Source: DAOUJI01 sp965237875 (GTDB taxonomy: Bacteria > Chloroflexota > Dehalococcoidia > Lucifugimonadales > JAGWBF01). From it: a DNA stretch of 64,000 nt. A model generated the notes under the pieces. That model saw nothing but the letters and a program-made list of their open reading frames with translations, was not told the DNA's origin and did not search any database. The stretch covers positions 124,001 to 188,000 of the forward strand of contig CBDEGP010000001.1 of the NCBI GenBank assembly GCA_965237875.1. The letters are read 5' to 3'. Shown here one piece after another: positions 1-8,179 of the stretch (position 1 is the first letter of the stretch; each line of letters opens with the position of its first letter). Position numbers and translations under genes: made by a program.

Positions 1-404
1 GCCAGAACGCATCCGGCCTCTTTGCAGGCCCAGGTGATGCCCCTGAGCAGAGACTCGGTACGCTGGGCGTCAACGGTCCCCATAGAGATGTAGTCGAGGA
101 AAATCAAGGGTTTGGCGCCGGAGGTGACGATGTCGCCCAGGTTCATGTTGACCAGGTCCATGCCCAGGGACTCGAAGTGCCCCAGGATAGAGCCGATCCT
201 CAGCTTGGTGCCCACGCCGTCAGTGGAGGTGACCAACACAGGGTCCGAGAAGCCCGTAAGGTGGAACAGCCCCGAGAAGCCGCCGATGCCGTTGAGCACC
301 TGCGGGCCGTGGGTGATGCGCGCAAATGCGCCGATTCTGTCCTTGAGTCCATCGAGGGCTTGCCGGTCTACGCCGGCGGAAAGATAGGTCTGGCCTCCCG
401 ACAC
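1..404 (-). CDS. purM: Phosphoribosylformylglycinamidine cyclo-ligase, N-terminal part (3' end outside window)
   Basis: PurM (AIR synthetase) closes the imidazole ring in purine synthesis, making aminoimidazole ribotide from FGAM with ATP in the cytoplasm. The visible 134 residues start MSGGQTYLSAGVDRQALDGL and contain the family's signature stretch around residues 55-68 (VTSTDGVGTKL) and the later DLVNMNLGDI motif that helps build the nucleotide site. I place the start at a GTG (402-404) because a GGGGGAG Shine-Dalgarno sequence lies 4-5 nt upstream of it. The gene runs off the left edge, so its end is not seen. It lies downstream of purF on the same strand, the usual purine order, but a two-gene cassette now separates them. 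A separate promoter is visible just upstream. Confidence 0.93.
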   Translation of the reverse strand, partial: MSGGQTYLSAGVDRQALDGLKDRIGAFARITHGPQVLNGIGGFSGLFHLTGFSDPVLVTSTDGVGTKLRIGSILGHFESLGMDLVNMNLGDIVTSGAKPLIFLDYISMGTVDAQRTESLLRGITWACKEAGCVL

Positions 405-429
405 GTCGCTCCCCCCTTCTGCACAGAAA

Positions 430-457
430 AGTATACAGGAACGCTAAGGAGCGTCAA
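430..457 (-). promoter_or_regulatory. Putative sigma-70-type promoter of purM
   Basis: Read on the minus strand, TTGACG (452-457) is followed after 16 nt by TATACT (430-435), about 25 nt before the purM GTG start. The site lies between the outer copy of the purF-end repeat and purM, so purM can be transcribed independently of the inserted cassette. Confidence 0.55.
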
Positions 458-485
458 CCCTAAACGGGGCCGGAGCCGGGGAGCA

Positions 486-533
486 TGGGGCCAAGGGGTT
501 GGAGGTCAGTCGAGGTGTTCCAGGGCCAGCTTG
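486..533. repeat. Direct repeat copy A, related to the purF 3' end
   Basis: This 48-bp stretch matches 2478-2524 with three substitutions and one single-base indel. Copy B is the genuine end of purF (last ~8 codons, stop and ~20 nt beyond). Copy A forms the end of the YwgA-like gene, so both proteins finish with KLALEHL plus one residue and TGA. Similarity stops abruptly just inside the coding side. The two copies bracket the HD/YwgA cassette in direct orientation. Confidence 0.85.
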
Positions 534-1075
534 GACTCCTTCGCCTTCTTCCTGAGGTCTTCTACAAACATGAGGGCTTCGGATGCAGCTTCAGTGGAAA
601 TATGCGGCTTGAGATCATTGATTCTACGACTCTGGGCAACTTGGTCTGAGTCAGGGAGTTCCTTAGCCACGTACAGAGCGGTGGCGGACCGCTCCAAACT
701 TCTTGTGTCGCACTGACTCAAGCTATCAGCGATGTAATCTATCGGGGGTCCATATTTTTGGAACGCGGGGCTAAATTTTCCGATCAATCTCTCCGCCAAT
801 CGTCCGGGACAAAACGACGGTCCATAATGTCCACGTATCTCTATATCCAGTATCATGTTCGCCCTCATTTGCCCTATATCATCGTGGAGGTCAAAGGAAT
901 AAGGGCCGTGTTTATACAACACGTAATCGTACGAGAAGGGCAGTCCCATCATAGATTTCAGGAAGAACAGCGACTTTTGAATGTGAGTCTCCCCTGCCCA
1001 TCCACCGCTCTGCCGCATCTGTTTTACCAGATAGGCAACCAATGCGTGCTGCTCAAGGGCGGTTAGGTTAGACAT
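506..1075 (-). CDS. YwgA-like protein of the HD/YwgA cassette
   Basis: 189 residues, no signal peptide or membrane segment. The N-terminal region (residues 8-75) has the look of the YwgA / Panacea-GepA type helical domain: a helix ending in GGWAGETHIQKSLFFL, then a KHGPYSFDLHDDI segment. The family is uncharacterised; related Panacea domains serve as antitoxins. The gene follows the HD gene by 9 bp and has a GAGG ribosome site 7 nt before ATG, so the two form one unit. In Bacillus subtilis, as I recall, ywfO (HD) and ywgA are also neighbours. The last residues (KLALEHLD) match the end of PurF (KLALEHLG) because of the direct repeat, so the natural C-terminus was probably replaced on insertion. 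Family assignment is moderate; function unknown. Confidence 0.7.
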   Translation of the reverse strand: MSNLTALEQHALVAYLVKQMRQSGGWAGETHIQKSLFFLKSMMGLPFSYDYVLYKHGPYSFDLHDDIGQMRANMILDIEIRGHYGPSFCPGRLAERLIGKFSPAFQKYGPPIDYIADSLSQCDTRSLERSATALYVAKELPDSDQVAQSRRINDLKPHISTEAASEALMFVEDLRKKAKESKLALEHLD

Positions 1076-1084
1076 AAGTCGTCC

Positions 1085-2395
1085 TCACTCTCCGTTGTGG
1101 CCCAAGACTTTGTCTCGGTTTTGGCCCAGCCATACCCGCACCTCGTCCCGTATCGTCGGCGCAGCGAATATGAAGTCGATGGCTGGTGGTGGGATGTGCT
1201 TTAGGATACCAGAAATGACCGACGATGAAACGATTCGTTTGTCAACCTCTAAAACTGGAAAATCAACAACAGAACCGCTTGGGCTATATTGGTCCAGCTT
1301 GATGTTGTCCGGGCCGAATTGCTCGGTCAAGGCCTGCCAGATGGCTTTACCTGGCTCAGGGTTGACTTCCAGGTCTGCGGGATTTCGGGAATAGACGGTT
1401 TTAAAATGCCGCCGCTTCACAATCCTTATTGCGGCGTCGTGAGAACTTCCGGCGCCGTCGTTTCCGGCCTCCTTTGCCAGCGCAGCCAAGACCTCGATGT
1501 CGGTGATTTCAAGAAACGCATCCACAGAAGTTGGGAAATTAGCCTCCGGCAACCATCCTCGCAAAAAGTCTTTCAGATGAATGTCGTACGCGCGGCGGAC
1601 CGGATGGAGATAGAGCTGGATGAACATCGAATAGCGAGCCAGCAAGAGAGCTTCCGCCGAATGGAGACCGCCCGATTCAATCCCTAAAGTCGGCTCTTCG
1701 GAATCAGTGCTTTTGGGAAGGATTCGCAATGTATCCACCAGCCGGTGATGGTCGAACCTTCCGTATTGCACTCCCGCGTGGAGCGAGTCACGAAGCAGGT
1801 AGTCCATCCGGTCTACTCCGAAAGCATCCCCCACGATTATCTCCGAAAGGATAGCCTCCCAGTCAGTGAACTTCTCACTAGGCAATTTCTTGGGCCCAAC
1901 GGCGAGTTTTACAATGTCTTCCGGCCTCAATGGAGGGGTGACTCGGTTCCAAATATCCTGCATTTCAGCGCTGCGTATCAGCTTTGCTGTCAATGTCTCA
2001 TGCGTCCAACCTTCCGGGAGCAACTCATCCTCTGCCGCGTGAGAAAAGGGAAGATGACCGATGTCGTGGCAAAGAGCCGCCATTCTGAGGACTCTGCGCC
2101 AGTATCTCCTCTTGTCTTCATCAAGTATTTCAGGGATTAGTTTCCGGACCGTCTCATACACCAGATCATGGCGAGTTATAACATCGAACACCCGGGAAGC
2201 GAGTTCCATGACGCCAAGAGCGTGCTCGAATCGCTTGTGTGTGGCTCCTGGATACACCATGTACTCCATCGCCAGTTGGTGGACGTTTCTCAGTCGTTGC
2301 ACAGGGCGAGAATCCAGTACATCTCTCTCGTCGGTGTCGAGCCGGATGAACACATGTATTGGGTCCCTGATTTCGTGGTATAGCTTGGTTGTCAT
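1085..2395 (-). CDS. HD-domain phosphohydrolase (YwfO/dGTPase-like)
   Basis: 436 residues. HD phosphohydrolases use a metal pair to cleave phosphoesters or the triphosphate of nucleotides. The metal ligands are visible: H58 in RFEHALGVM, H110-D111 in CHDIGHLPFSH, and a later Asp in GDAFGVDRMDYLLRD. The opening YHEIRDPIHVFI and the HKRFEHALG block are typical of the YwfO/SAMHD1-like branch related to dGTP triphosphohydrolases. The length fits that family. No good Shine-Dalgarno sequence precedes the ATG, but the first conserved block begins only a few residues in, so the start is likely right. GC is lower than in purF (40% at 1201-1260 against 65% at 2761-2820), which together with the flanking repeats suggests acquisition. 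The substrate cannot be read from the sequence; a nucleotide-depleting stress or defence role is speculation. Confidence 0.88.
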   Translation of the reverse strand: MTTKLYHEIRDPIHVFIRLDTDERDVLDSRPVQRLRNVHQLAMEYMVYPGATHKRFEHALGVMELASRVFDVITRHDLVYETVRKLIPEILDEDKRRYWRRVLRMAALCHDIGHLPFSHAAEDELLPEGWTHETLTAKLIRSAEMQDIWNRVTPPLRPEDIVKLAVGPKKLPSEKFTDWEAILSEIIVGDAFGVDRMDYLLRDSLHAGVQYGRFDHHRLVDTLRILPKSTDSEEPTLGIESGGLHSAEALLLARYSMFIQLYLHPVRRAYDIHLKDFLRGWLPEANFPTSVDAFLEITDIEVLAALAKEAGNDGAGSSHDAAIRIVKRRHFKTVYSRNPADLEVNPEPGKAIWQALTEQFGPDNIKLDQYSPSGSVVDFPVLEVDKRIVSSSVISGILKHIPPPAIDFIFAAPTIRDEVRVWLGQNRDKVLGHNGE

Positions 2396-2477
2396 ATTTT
2401 AGGCCGCTCGATAAATGCCGAAAAATTGGGCGGCAGGGCACCATTCCGAAAGGCGGCGCCGGAGGGGTGAGGGACCG

Positions 2478-2524
2478 TGGGCCAGGGGGTTGAAGGTCAG
2501 CCGAGGTGTTCCAGGGCCAGCTTG
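2478..2524. repeat. Direct repeat copy B, native purF 3' end
   Basis: This is the partner of copy A at 486-533. It contains the final codons of purF, its TGA (2497-2499) and about 20 nt of downstream sequence. Three mismatches and one indel separate the copies, which lie about 1.99 kb apart in direct orientation. Confidence 0.85.
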
Positions 2525-3957
2525 TCCATCTCCAGCTGTATGGGGATGGGGTAGTTGCCTGTGAAGCAGGCGTCGCAGAAGCCGCCCTTGGAGCCTCCGA
2601 CCGCCTTGAGCAGCCCCTGTACACTCAGATAGCCGAGGGAGTCGGCCTGGACGAATTCGCGTATGCCTTCCATGTCTTTGTTGGCGGCTATCAACTCAGC
2701 CTTGGTGGCCATGTCCACGCCAAGATGGCAGGGGTGGCGGATGGGCGGGGCGCACACGCGCATGTGCACCTCTCGTGCGCCGGCCTTCCGCAGCAAGCCT
2801 ACAACGTGGGGAGTGGTGGTGCCCCGAACGATGCTGTCATCCACCAACACAATCCTCTGCCCTTTGATGACCCCGGAAAGCGGATTGAACTTGACCCGCA
2901 CTCCCAGGTCTCGCAAGCGCTGGTCGGGTTCTATGAAGGTCCTCCCCACGTAGCGGTTCTTGATGAGGCCCTCGCTGTAGGGTATCCCCGACTCCTGGGA
3001 GAATCCCACGGCGGCCGCCGTGGCCGAATCGGGAACGCCGATTACCAAGTCTGCGTCCACAGGGTGCTCACGGGCCAACTGGGCGCCCATGGTCCTGCGG
3101 GTGCTGTATACGAGCTGATCATCCAGCACACTGTCGGGACGGGCGAAATAGATGAGTTCAAAGACACACAGCGCTCTACGTCCGCCGGTGCCGGGCCATT
3201 TGTAGAACCGGACACCGTCTTCATCCACGATGGCGGCCTCTCCCGGCTCCAACTCTCTCTCATATACGGCGCCCAGGTGGTCCAGGGCGCAAGACTCGGA
3301 CGCCAGGACCCAACCGTTTTCTAGGCTGCCGATGCACATTGGGCGGACTCCCAGGGGGTCGCGGAAGCCCATCAAGGCGCCTCTAGTGAGGGCTACGGCC
3401 GAATAGGCCCCCCGGAGGTTGCGCATGCAATGGCCGATGCGTTCCTCCCAGGATGCACCGGGAGCATTGGCCAGCAGGTTGGCCATCACCTCCGAGTCTG
3501 TGGAGGACCGGAAAGTGCAACCCCATTCCTCTCTCAACTCTGTCTGGAGTTCCAGGGCGTTTACCACGTTGCCGTTGTGGCCGAAAGCCAATTCTCCATG
3601 AGTCCCCTCGACAACGAAGGGTTGGGCGTTGGCGGACCGGCTCGAGCCGGTGGTGGAGTAACGGGTGTGGCCGATTGCCATCTGACCGTGGAGGTTCTTT
3701 AGCTCCTCTTCACGGAAGATCTGGGTGACAAGCCCCATATCGGTGTAGGACCGAATGCCCAGACCGTCGAAGGAGGCGATGCCCGCGCTTTCCTGGCCTC
3801 GATGCTGAAGGGCGAAGAGGCCGAAAAAAGCAAGGCGGCTGGCATCCCCGCCAGGTGCGTAAACCCCGACCACCCCGCACTCTTCCCGAGGGCGGTCAAA
3901 CGGGGGCTTCGCCTGATGGGACCCAGCCCTGCCATTCACCTTGCGATTGTACAACAA
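2497..3957 (-). CDS. purF: Amidophosphoribosyltransferase
   Basis: PurF commits PRPP to purine synthesis, transferring ammonia from glutamine to give phosphoribosylamine. The Ntn-type catalytic cysteine is C27 in PREECGVVGVYAP, exposed after removal of a short propeptide. The PRPP site is VLVDDSIVRGTTT (about 370-382). Cysteines in CAPPIRHPC and FCDAC (461 and 464) match the iron-sulfur type of PurF known from Bacillus. The longest frame opens with two TTG codons (3957, 3954); a GTG at 3937-3939 is also possible and lies almost at the expected transcription start of the promoter at 3946-3976, so the message may be leaderless. The start is therefore uncertain by 6 codons. The final KLALEHL residues are repeated at the end of the downstream YwgA-like gene. 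Confidence 0.95.
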   Translation of the reverse strand: MLYNRKVNGRAGSHQAKPPFDRPREECGVVGVYAPGGDASRLAFFGLFALQHRGQESAGIASFDGLGIRSYTDMGLVTQIFREEELKNLHGQMAIGHTRYSTTGSSRSANAQPFVVEGTHGELAFGHNGNVVNALELQTELREEWGCTFRSSTDSEVMANLLANAPGASWEERIGHCMRNLRGAYSAVALTRGALMGFRDPLGVRPMCIGSLENGWVLASESCALDHLGAVYERELEPGEAAIVDEDGVRFYKWPGTGGRRALCVFELIYFARPDSVLDDQLVYSTRRTMGAQLAREHPVDADLVIGVPDSATAAAVGFSQESGIPYSEGLIKNRYVGRTFIEPDQRLRDLGVRVKFNPLSGVIKGQRIVLVDDSIVRGTTTPHVVGLLRKAGAREVHMRVCAPPIRHPCHLGVDMATKAELIAANKDMEGIREFVQADSLGYLSVQGLLKAVGGSKGGFCDACFTGNYPIPIQLEMDKLALEHLG

Positions 3958-3976
3958 CTCCGAAAGCTCATGTCAA
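3946..3976 (-). promoter_or_regulatory. Putative purF promoter
   Basis: On the minus strand TTGACA (3971-3976) and TACAAT (3946-3951) are separated by 19 nt, slightly long. Transcription would begin near 3939, where a GTG codon in the purF frame lies. Confidence 0.4.
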
Positions 3977-4029
3977 GGCGGACGTAGAGCTGATGGACAA
4001 GGCTTCTGTTTGTGCGCGGCAGTCCGGGG

Positions 4030-4578
4030 TTACACAGGAAGTTCGGGTTTCATTCCTGGCCGGAGGTCCACCTCGAAGGCGGCCAGGAACTGGCCCACCA
4101 GCATGTAGTGGCCTATGAGGCCGGTCAGGTCCACGGTAAGCAGGACGCCCCAGCGGTCCACCACCGCGTTGTAGGTCTCGTCGGTTATCTTGTGGTCCCG
4201 GAGAAGTTCCTGGGTGTACCGGACCAGAATCTCCTCATCGCCGCTCAGGCCCTGGGGAACGGAGCCCGCCGCCAAAGCCTGTATCGTGTCTTCGGACACG
4301 CCTGCCTTCCTGGCCAGTTCCGCGTGGGCGCTGAACTCATACTGGGACTTTATCTCTGCGGCGGTGGCGCAGATGACCACTTCTTTAAGTGCGTTGGGCA
4401 TGCCCATCATGAACCGAACATAGTGGCCGGTGGCGGCGGCCCTGGCCGCCAGTTCAGGGCTATGGAGCAACACTCCAAAGGGGCCCCTAACACCGCCGCG
4501 GCTGGCTTCGATCTCGTCGTAGTATTTCTGGTGGTCCGGGCTGAGGTCTCCCCGGTCCAAATTGGGCAGCCGTGCCAT
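4030..4578 (-). CDS. Carboxymuconolactone decarboxylase / AhpD-fold protein
   Basis: 182 residues, all helical in character. The core (about 60-110) has the family pattern KEVVICATAAEIKSQYEFSA followed by HAELARKAGVSED. The peroxidase-type CxxC of AhpD is absent, so a decarboxylase-like or other non-redox role is more likely than peroxide detoxification. A GGAGG ribosome site lies 6 nt before ATG. It stands between purF and the inositol-phosphatase-like gene, all on the minus strand, but no functional link is evident. The substrate is unknown. Confidence 0.8.
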   Translation of the reverse strand: MARLPNLDRGDLSPDHQKYYDEIEASRGGVRGPFGVLLHSPELAARAAATGHYVRFMMGMPNALKEVVICATAAEIKSQYEFSAHAELARKAGVSEDTIQALAAGSVPQGLSGDEEILVRYTQELLRDHKITDETYNAVVDRWGVLLTVDLTGLIGHYMLVGQFLAAFEVDLRPGMKPELPV

Positions 4579-4704
4579 ATCTAACCTCCACGTACCAGCA
4601 TTCTGTCGTGCTTATCCTGGTCAAGGGCCTGTTCCGACTCCCCTGTACGATGATGGACGGCCGGCCCTATTTCTACCGCCCATTCCAACTTCAGTGAGGC
4701 GGGA

Positions 4705-5514
4705 TCATGTTCTCCACGCAAGTCCAGCTGTCGCCTTCAGGAAGGCGTCCATGACCGGCGGGCTTGCAGCAATCACGCTGGGGCCTTCATAGGTGGTTGG
4801 GTTTCCGTAACGGTCTTTGAGGACTCCTCCCGCCTCGGAGACCAGCAGCTGGCCTGCCGCCAGGTCCCATTGGGAGAGGCGGCGGTGGAAGTAGAGGTCC
4901 AGCCGTCCGCTGGCTGCGTAGGCCAGCGCCAACGTGCTGCATCCCATTAGGCGTACACTCTGCACCTGGGACCATATGCTGGTTACGACTTCTAGGGCGG
5001 TGAGCGCGTCCCGGTCGGTGGAACCCATGTCGAATCCCACCAGGCAGCCGTCCAGTCCGGTCTTGGCTGAGACGGAAATCGGCTCCCCGTTGAGGTGGCC
5101 CCCCGACCCCTTCTCCGCCGTGAATATCTCTCCCCTGATGGGGTCGTACACCACGCCGGCCACCGGACCCGAACGGTCTGCCAGGCCGATGGATACGGCG
5201 ACGTGGGGGATGCCCATCACGTAGTTCCTGGTGCCGTCCAGGGGGTCTATGATCCATCTGTATTCGGCGTCCGGGTTCACGGGTTCCGATTCCTCGGATA
5301 TGATCCCAAAGTCCGGATACTCTTTCCCCAGGAAGTCCATTGCAGCCCGCTCGGCCGCCAGGTCCACGTCGGTCACCGGGTCTGAGGGACTCTTGAACCG
5401 GACCTCTTTCTGTGAGTAGAAACGGTCTTTAACGATGTCTCCGGCTCGAAGCGCCGCGTCCAGCGCCGCTGTAAGGGCCCCGGCGCCTGTGGACGAAACC
5501 GGAAGCTGGCTCAT
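4705..5514 (-). CDS. Inositol monophosphatase family protein
   Basis: 269 residues, the usual length for this Mg-dependent phosphatase family, which hydrolyses inositol-1-phosphate and related sugar or nucleotide phosphates. Metal-binding residues are visible in ISEESEP (about 72-78) and IIDPLDGTRNY (88-98), and the C-terminal WDLAAGQLLVSEAGG supplies the last ligand. GGAGG precedes ATG by 8 nt. Whether it acts as SuhB, histidinol-phosphatase or a PAP phosphatase cannot be decided here. Confidence 0.88.
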   Translation of the reverse strand: MSQLPVSSTGAGALTAALDAALRAGDIVKDRFYSQKEVRFKSPSDPVTDVDLAAERAAMDFLGKEYPDFGIISEESEPVNPDAEYRWIIDPLDGTRNYVMGIPHVAVSIGLADRSGPVAGVVYDPIRGEIFTAEKGSGGHLNGEPISVSAKTGLDGCLVGFDMGSTDRDALTALEVVTSIWSQVQSVRLMGCSTLALAYAASGRLDLYFHRRLSQWDLAAGQLLVSEAGGVLKDRYGNPTTYEGPSVIAASPPVMDAFLKATAGLAWRT

Positions 5515-5711
5515 TGGTTGGACCTCCGTGGGCTGGACCTCCGAGGCTGGAAGAAGCCAGGGAAGTCTAGCATAGAACCGCCGCCGGTGAAAACGATTTG
5601 CCCATCTTGCCGGTTCTCCGCCCGATCCAACGCCCCCCGAACTTGCTTAGAAACAGGTAAAAATGGGCTGATAAAAAGGGAAGCATACGGTTTGTGAAAG
5701 AGCACAAGAAT

Positions 5712-5741
5712 TTGACAACCGTTCCGATATTCTGCTACTGT
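5712..5741 (+). promoter_or_regulatory. Putative promoter of the substrate-binding protein gene
   Basis: TTGACA (5712-5717) is followed after 18 nt by TACTGT (5736-5741), preceded by TG two bases upstream (extended -10). The coding start is 51 nt beyond, with a GGAGG ribosome site near 5781. Confidence 0.5.
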
Positions 5742-5792
5742 CGGCGAAAATATTGACTATTTACCAAGAAAGAACGGTTCCAGGAGGGCTAT

Positions 5793-7745
5793 ATGGCAAA
5801 GGCTATGGAACGTCACAAGTGGAGTCTACTAAGTCTACTGGTTATGGTGGTCCTTGCAACCATCGTTGCCTGCGGCGGTGAAGCAACCCCGGTCCCCACC
5901 GCAACATCCGTCCCCGCGGCGACTCCGACAACGGCCCCACCTCCAACAGCCGCTGCGGAAGCGACCCCGACAACGGCCCCAACAGCCACTGCGGCAGCCA
6001 CCCCGACGGCCTCATCGTCAGACTCTGTGCAGCAGGTGAGGGCTGACGTGGCGTCCGGCTCCATTGGTTATGGAATATCGGGCTTCAAGATCGAAGATTA
6101 CGGAGAGCCTAAGTACGGCGGCATGAACCAGGTCCTGTTCTGCTGCGACATACGCACCTGGGACCCGGCTGTACCCTGCTGCACACATTTTGCGGCCCAA
6201 CTTAGTCCAATGTTCACCACTCTGCTCCAGTTCAACCCGTGGACCTTTGATAGGTTTGACATATCAGGCGACGCCGCGGCAAGTTGGGAGCGGTCCAATG
6301 CGGACGGCACCGTTTGGACTTTCAGATTGAAACCCGATGCGGTCTTCTGGGATGGAAGCCCGGTTACCGCCCAAGACTGGGTCTACAGCTTTGATCGTTT
6401 AGTGGGCAGGGGAGCGAAGGAAGGGGGCGACAGGGAGGTCAAGCAGTTCTTCGGTCCCAACTTTGACAAGGCGGTCGCCATAGATGAAAACACGTTGGAG
6501 ATACATCTGCTGCACCCGTGGGCCGACTTCATTTCCTTCATGGCCGACGACCATTTCACAGTTATGAAACAGTCCCACTATGAAGAGCTTGACCAGAAGG
6601 CCAACGCCGGTGATGAGACGGTTTTCGACGTGGAAAACGGCTGGAAGAATATGATGCTCTCCGGGCCTTTCAAGCCCGTTAACGTAGAGAGCAATCGGCG
6701 ATGGACTCTTGAGGCGAACCCGGTCTATTGGAAGAAGGACCCGGAAGGGCGAGACCTCCCCTACTTGGATGGCGCAGAGTTCTTCACGATACGCGGTAAA
6801 GACGCCACCCAGGCGGCATGGGAAGCCGAGCAACTATGGCAAAACAATGCACAGAACAACGGCAACATGGACCCAGGACAGCTGTGGGACCTGGTGGAGC
6901 GTGAAGGCGGAAAGTTTATAGCATACCCCGTGCCCTGCTGCCCCGGAGGCCTTGCATTCAACACCGACAAGCCGCCCTTCGATGACGTCCGAGTACGCAG
7001 GGCGATTTCTCTGGCGCTGGACAGGGACAAGTTCAACGACCTGGTTTGGGACGGCAGAGGGATATTGGGCACGCCTTGCGGGGCCCCTGGCCATCCTCTG
7101 TGCTGGGACGAGGAGAAGCTGAGGTCGTTGCCGGGGATCAGGAAAGTCCCCAACAACCGGGACGGAGAGAAACACCCTGACGATATCGCTGAAGCCAAGA
7201 GGCTTCTAGAGGCTGCAGGTTATGGAGACGGCTTCAAGACAACCTATATATACAGCGGATCGGTCAGCGGTCGGGATGAGTTCACTCCTCTCAACGACGA
7301 CCTGAAGGCGGTGGGCATCTCGCTAACCGCCACTGTCCTGGATACGGCGGCGCGAATCGAGGCTTTGCAAAATGGGCAGTTCGACATGATCACCTCGGGC
7401 ACTGGCGCCGGTGTGGTCACACCGGACACCTACCTCAACAGATATTACCCGTTGGATTCCGAGAACAATGTGTTCGATTGGACATACGAAGGCCCTGAAG
7501 ACCTGCTTGGACTAGTAGCCCAGCAGTCTCAGGAAATAGACCTGGCCCAGAGGCGAGCCGTACTGGACGATATACAGGACATCCTTATCAACAAGGACAG
7601 TTACTGGCTGGTCTTGATACTGAAGACCTGGAGCAGGGTGTTCAACACCGAGAAGGTGGCGGGTCAGATGCCCACCCAGAGCGGCCAGATCGAGAGCAGG
7701 CTGGAGCAAATCTGGCTGGTGGACGCCACGGGAACCAGCCGTTAG
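5793..7745 (+). CDS. ABC transporter peptide/solute-binding lipoprotein (SBP_bac_5 family)
   Basis: 650 residues. A signal peptide ends in LATIVACGG, so C27 would be lipidated and the protein displayed outside the membrane. Residues 30-75 are an Ala/Pro/Thr linker of the kind common in Chloroflexota lipoproteins. The rest is an extracellular solute-binding family 5 domain, with GSPVTAQDWVYSFDR (about 190-205) and FDDVRVRRAISLALDRDKF (about 390-408), typical of Dpp/Opp proteins. Unusually there are eight further cysteines, six as vicinal pairs: 117/118, 129/130, 382/383, plus 429 and 437. It converges on two permease genes that probably serve the same importer; no ATPase gene is in the window. 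A strong hairpin follows the stop. The ligand is unknown. Confidence 0.92.
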   Translation: MAKAMERHKWSLLSLLVMVVLATIVACGGEATPVPTATSVPAATPTTAPPPTAAAEATPTTAPTATAAATPTASSSDSVQQVRADVASGSIGYGISGFKIEDYGEPKYGGMNQVLFCCDIRTWDPAVPCCTHFAAQLSPMFTTLLQFNPWTFDRFDISGDAAASWERSNADGTVWTFRLKPDAVFWDGSPVTAQDWVYSFDRLVGRGAKEGGDREVKQFFGPNFDKAVAIDENTLEIHLLHPWADFISFMADDHFTVMKQSHYEELDQKANAGDETVFDVENGWKNMMLSGPFKPVNVESNRRWTLEANPVYWKKDPEGRDLPYLDGAEFFTIRGKDATQAAWEAEQLWQNNAQNNGNMDPGQLWDLVEREGGKFIAYPVPCCPGGLAFNTDKPPFDDVRVRRAISLALDRDKFNDLVWDGRGILGTPCGAPGHPLCWDEEKLRSLPGIRKVPNNRDGEKHPDDIAEAKRLLEAAGYGDGFKTTYIYSGSVSGRDEFTPLNDDLKAVGISLTATVLDTAARIEALQNGQFDMITSGTGAGVVTPDTYLNRYYPLDSENNVFDWTYEGPEDLLGLVAQQSQEIDLAQRRAVLDDIQDILINKDSYWLVLILKTWSRVFNTEKVAGQMPTQSGQIESRLEQIWLVDATGTSR

Positions 7746-7768
7746 ATTCCACTCAAGACACGGACTTG

Positions 7769-7806
7769 GAAAGGGGAGAGGGCTGGCTGTGGTCCTCTCC
7801 CCTTTC
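7769..7806 (+). terminator. Terminator hairpin after the solute-binding gene
   Basis: A perfect 12-bp stem (7769-7780 with 7795-7806, GAAAGGGGAGAG and its complement) encloses a 14-nt loop, 24 nt after the stop. The T content after it is modest. Confidence 0.65.
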
Positions 7807-7890
7807 GTTGGCCGGTCTATATGACCCGGTTCCCCTTCCGGGGTTAGAACCTCGAAATCGGCTTGTGGAGCGCCAAGGCAAAGGGATCAG

Positions 7891-8143
7891 CTAAGGTCTG
7901 TTCACACTAAAGCCATGCAACCGAAGCCGCCCAAGATGTCATTCCGAACGCAGTGAGAAATCTAACGGCGTTGTTGGGAGTCGAGGCGTCATTCAAGGGC
8001 CAAGGCCTTGCATTACCGGCGCCGTGCTCCTCGACAGCCTGGTATGAGGACAAGGACTTGAGATTCCTCACTGCGCTTCGCTCCGTTTCGGAATGACAGT
8101 CGAGGGGGCGAAAAGGCGTACATTCTAGTGTGAACAGGCCCTA
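7891..8143. mobile_element. MITE-like element with terminal and inner inverted repeats
   Basis: About 253 bp without coding capacity. The ends are 19-bp inverted repeats (7891-7909 and 8125-8143) that agree at 17 of 19 positions. A second, nested inverted repeat (7937-7963 against 8061-8098) carries the sequence CTCACTGCG and CGGAATGACA; the right arm has a 10-nt insertion. I see no clear target-site duplication. The element fills the gap between the convergent solute-binding and permease genes. Confidence 0.6.
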
Positions 8144-8179
8144 GTCGGTGGGCTATCCCGGATAGTCGTTGGCTGGATG

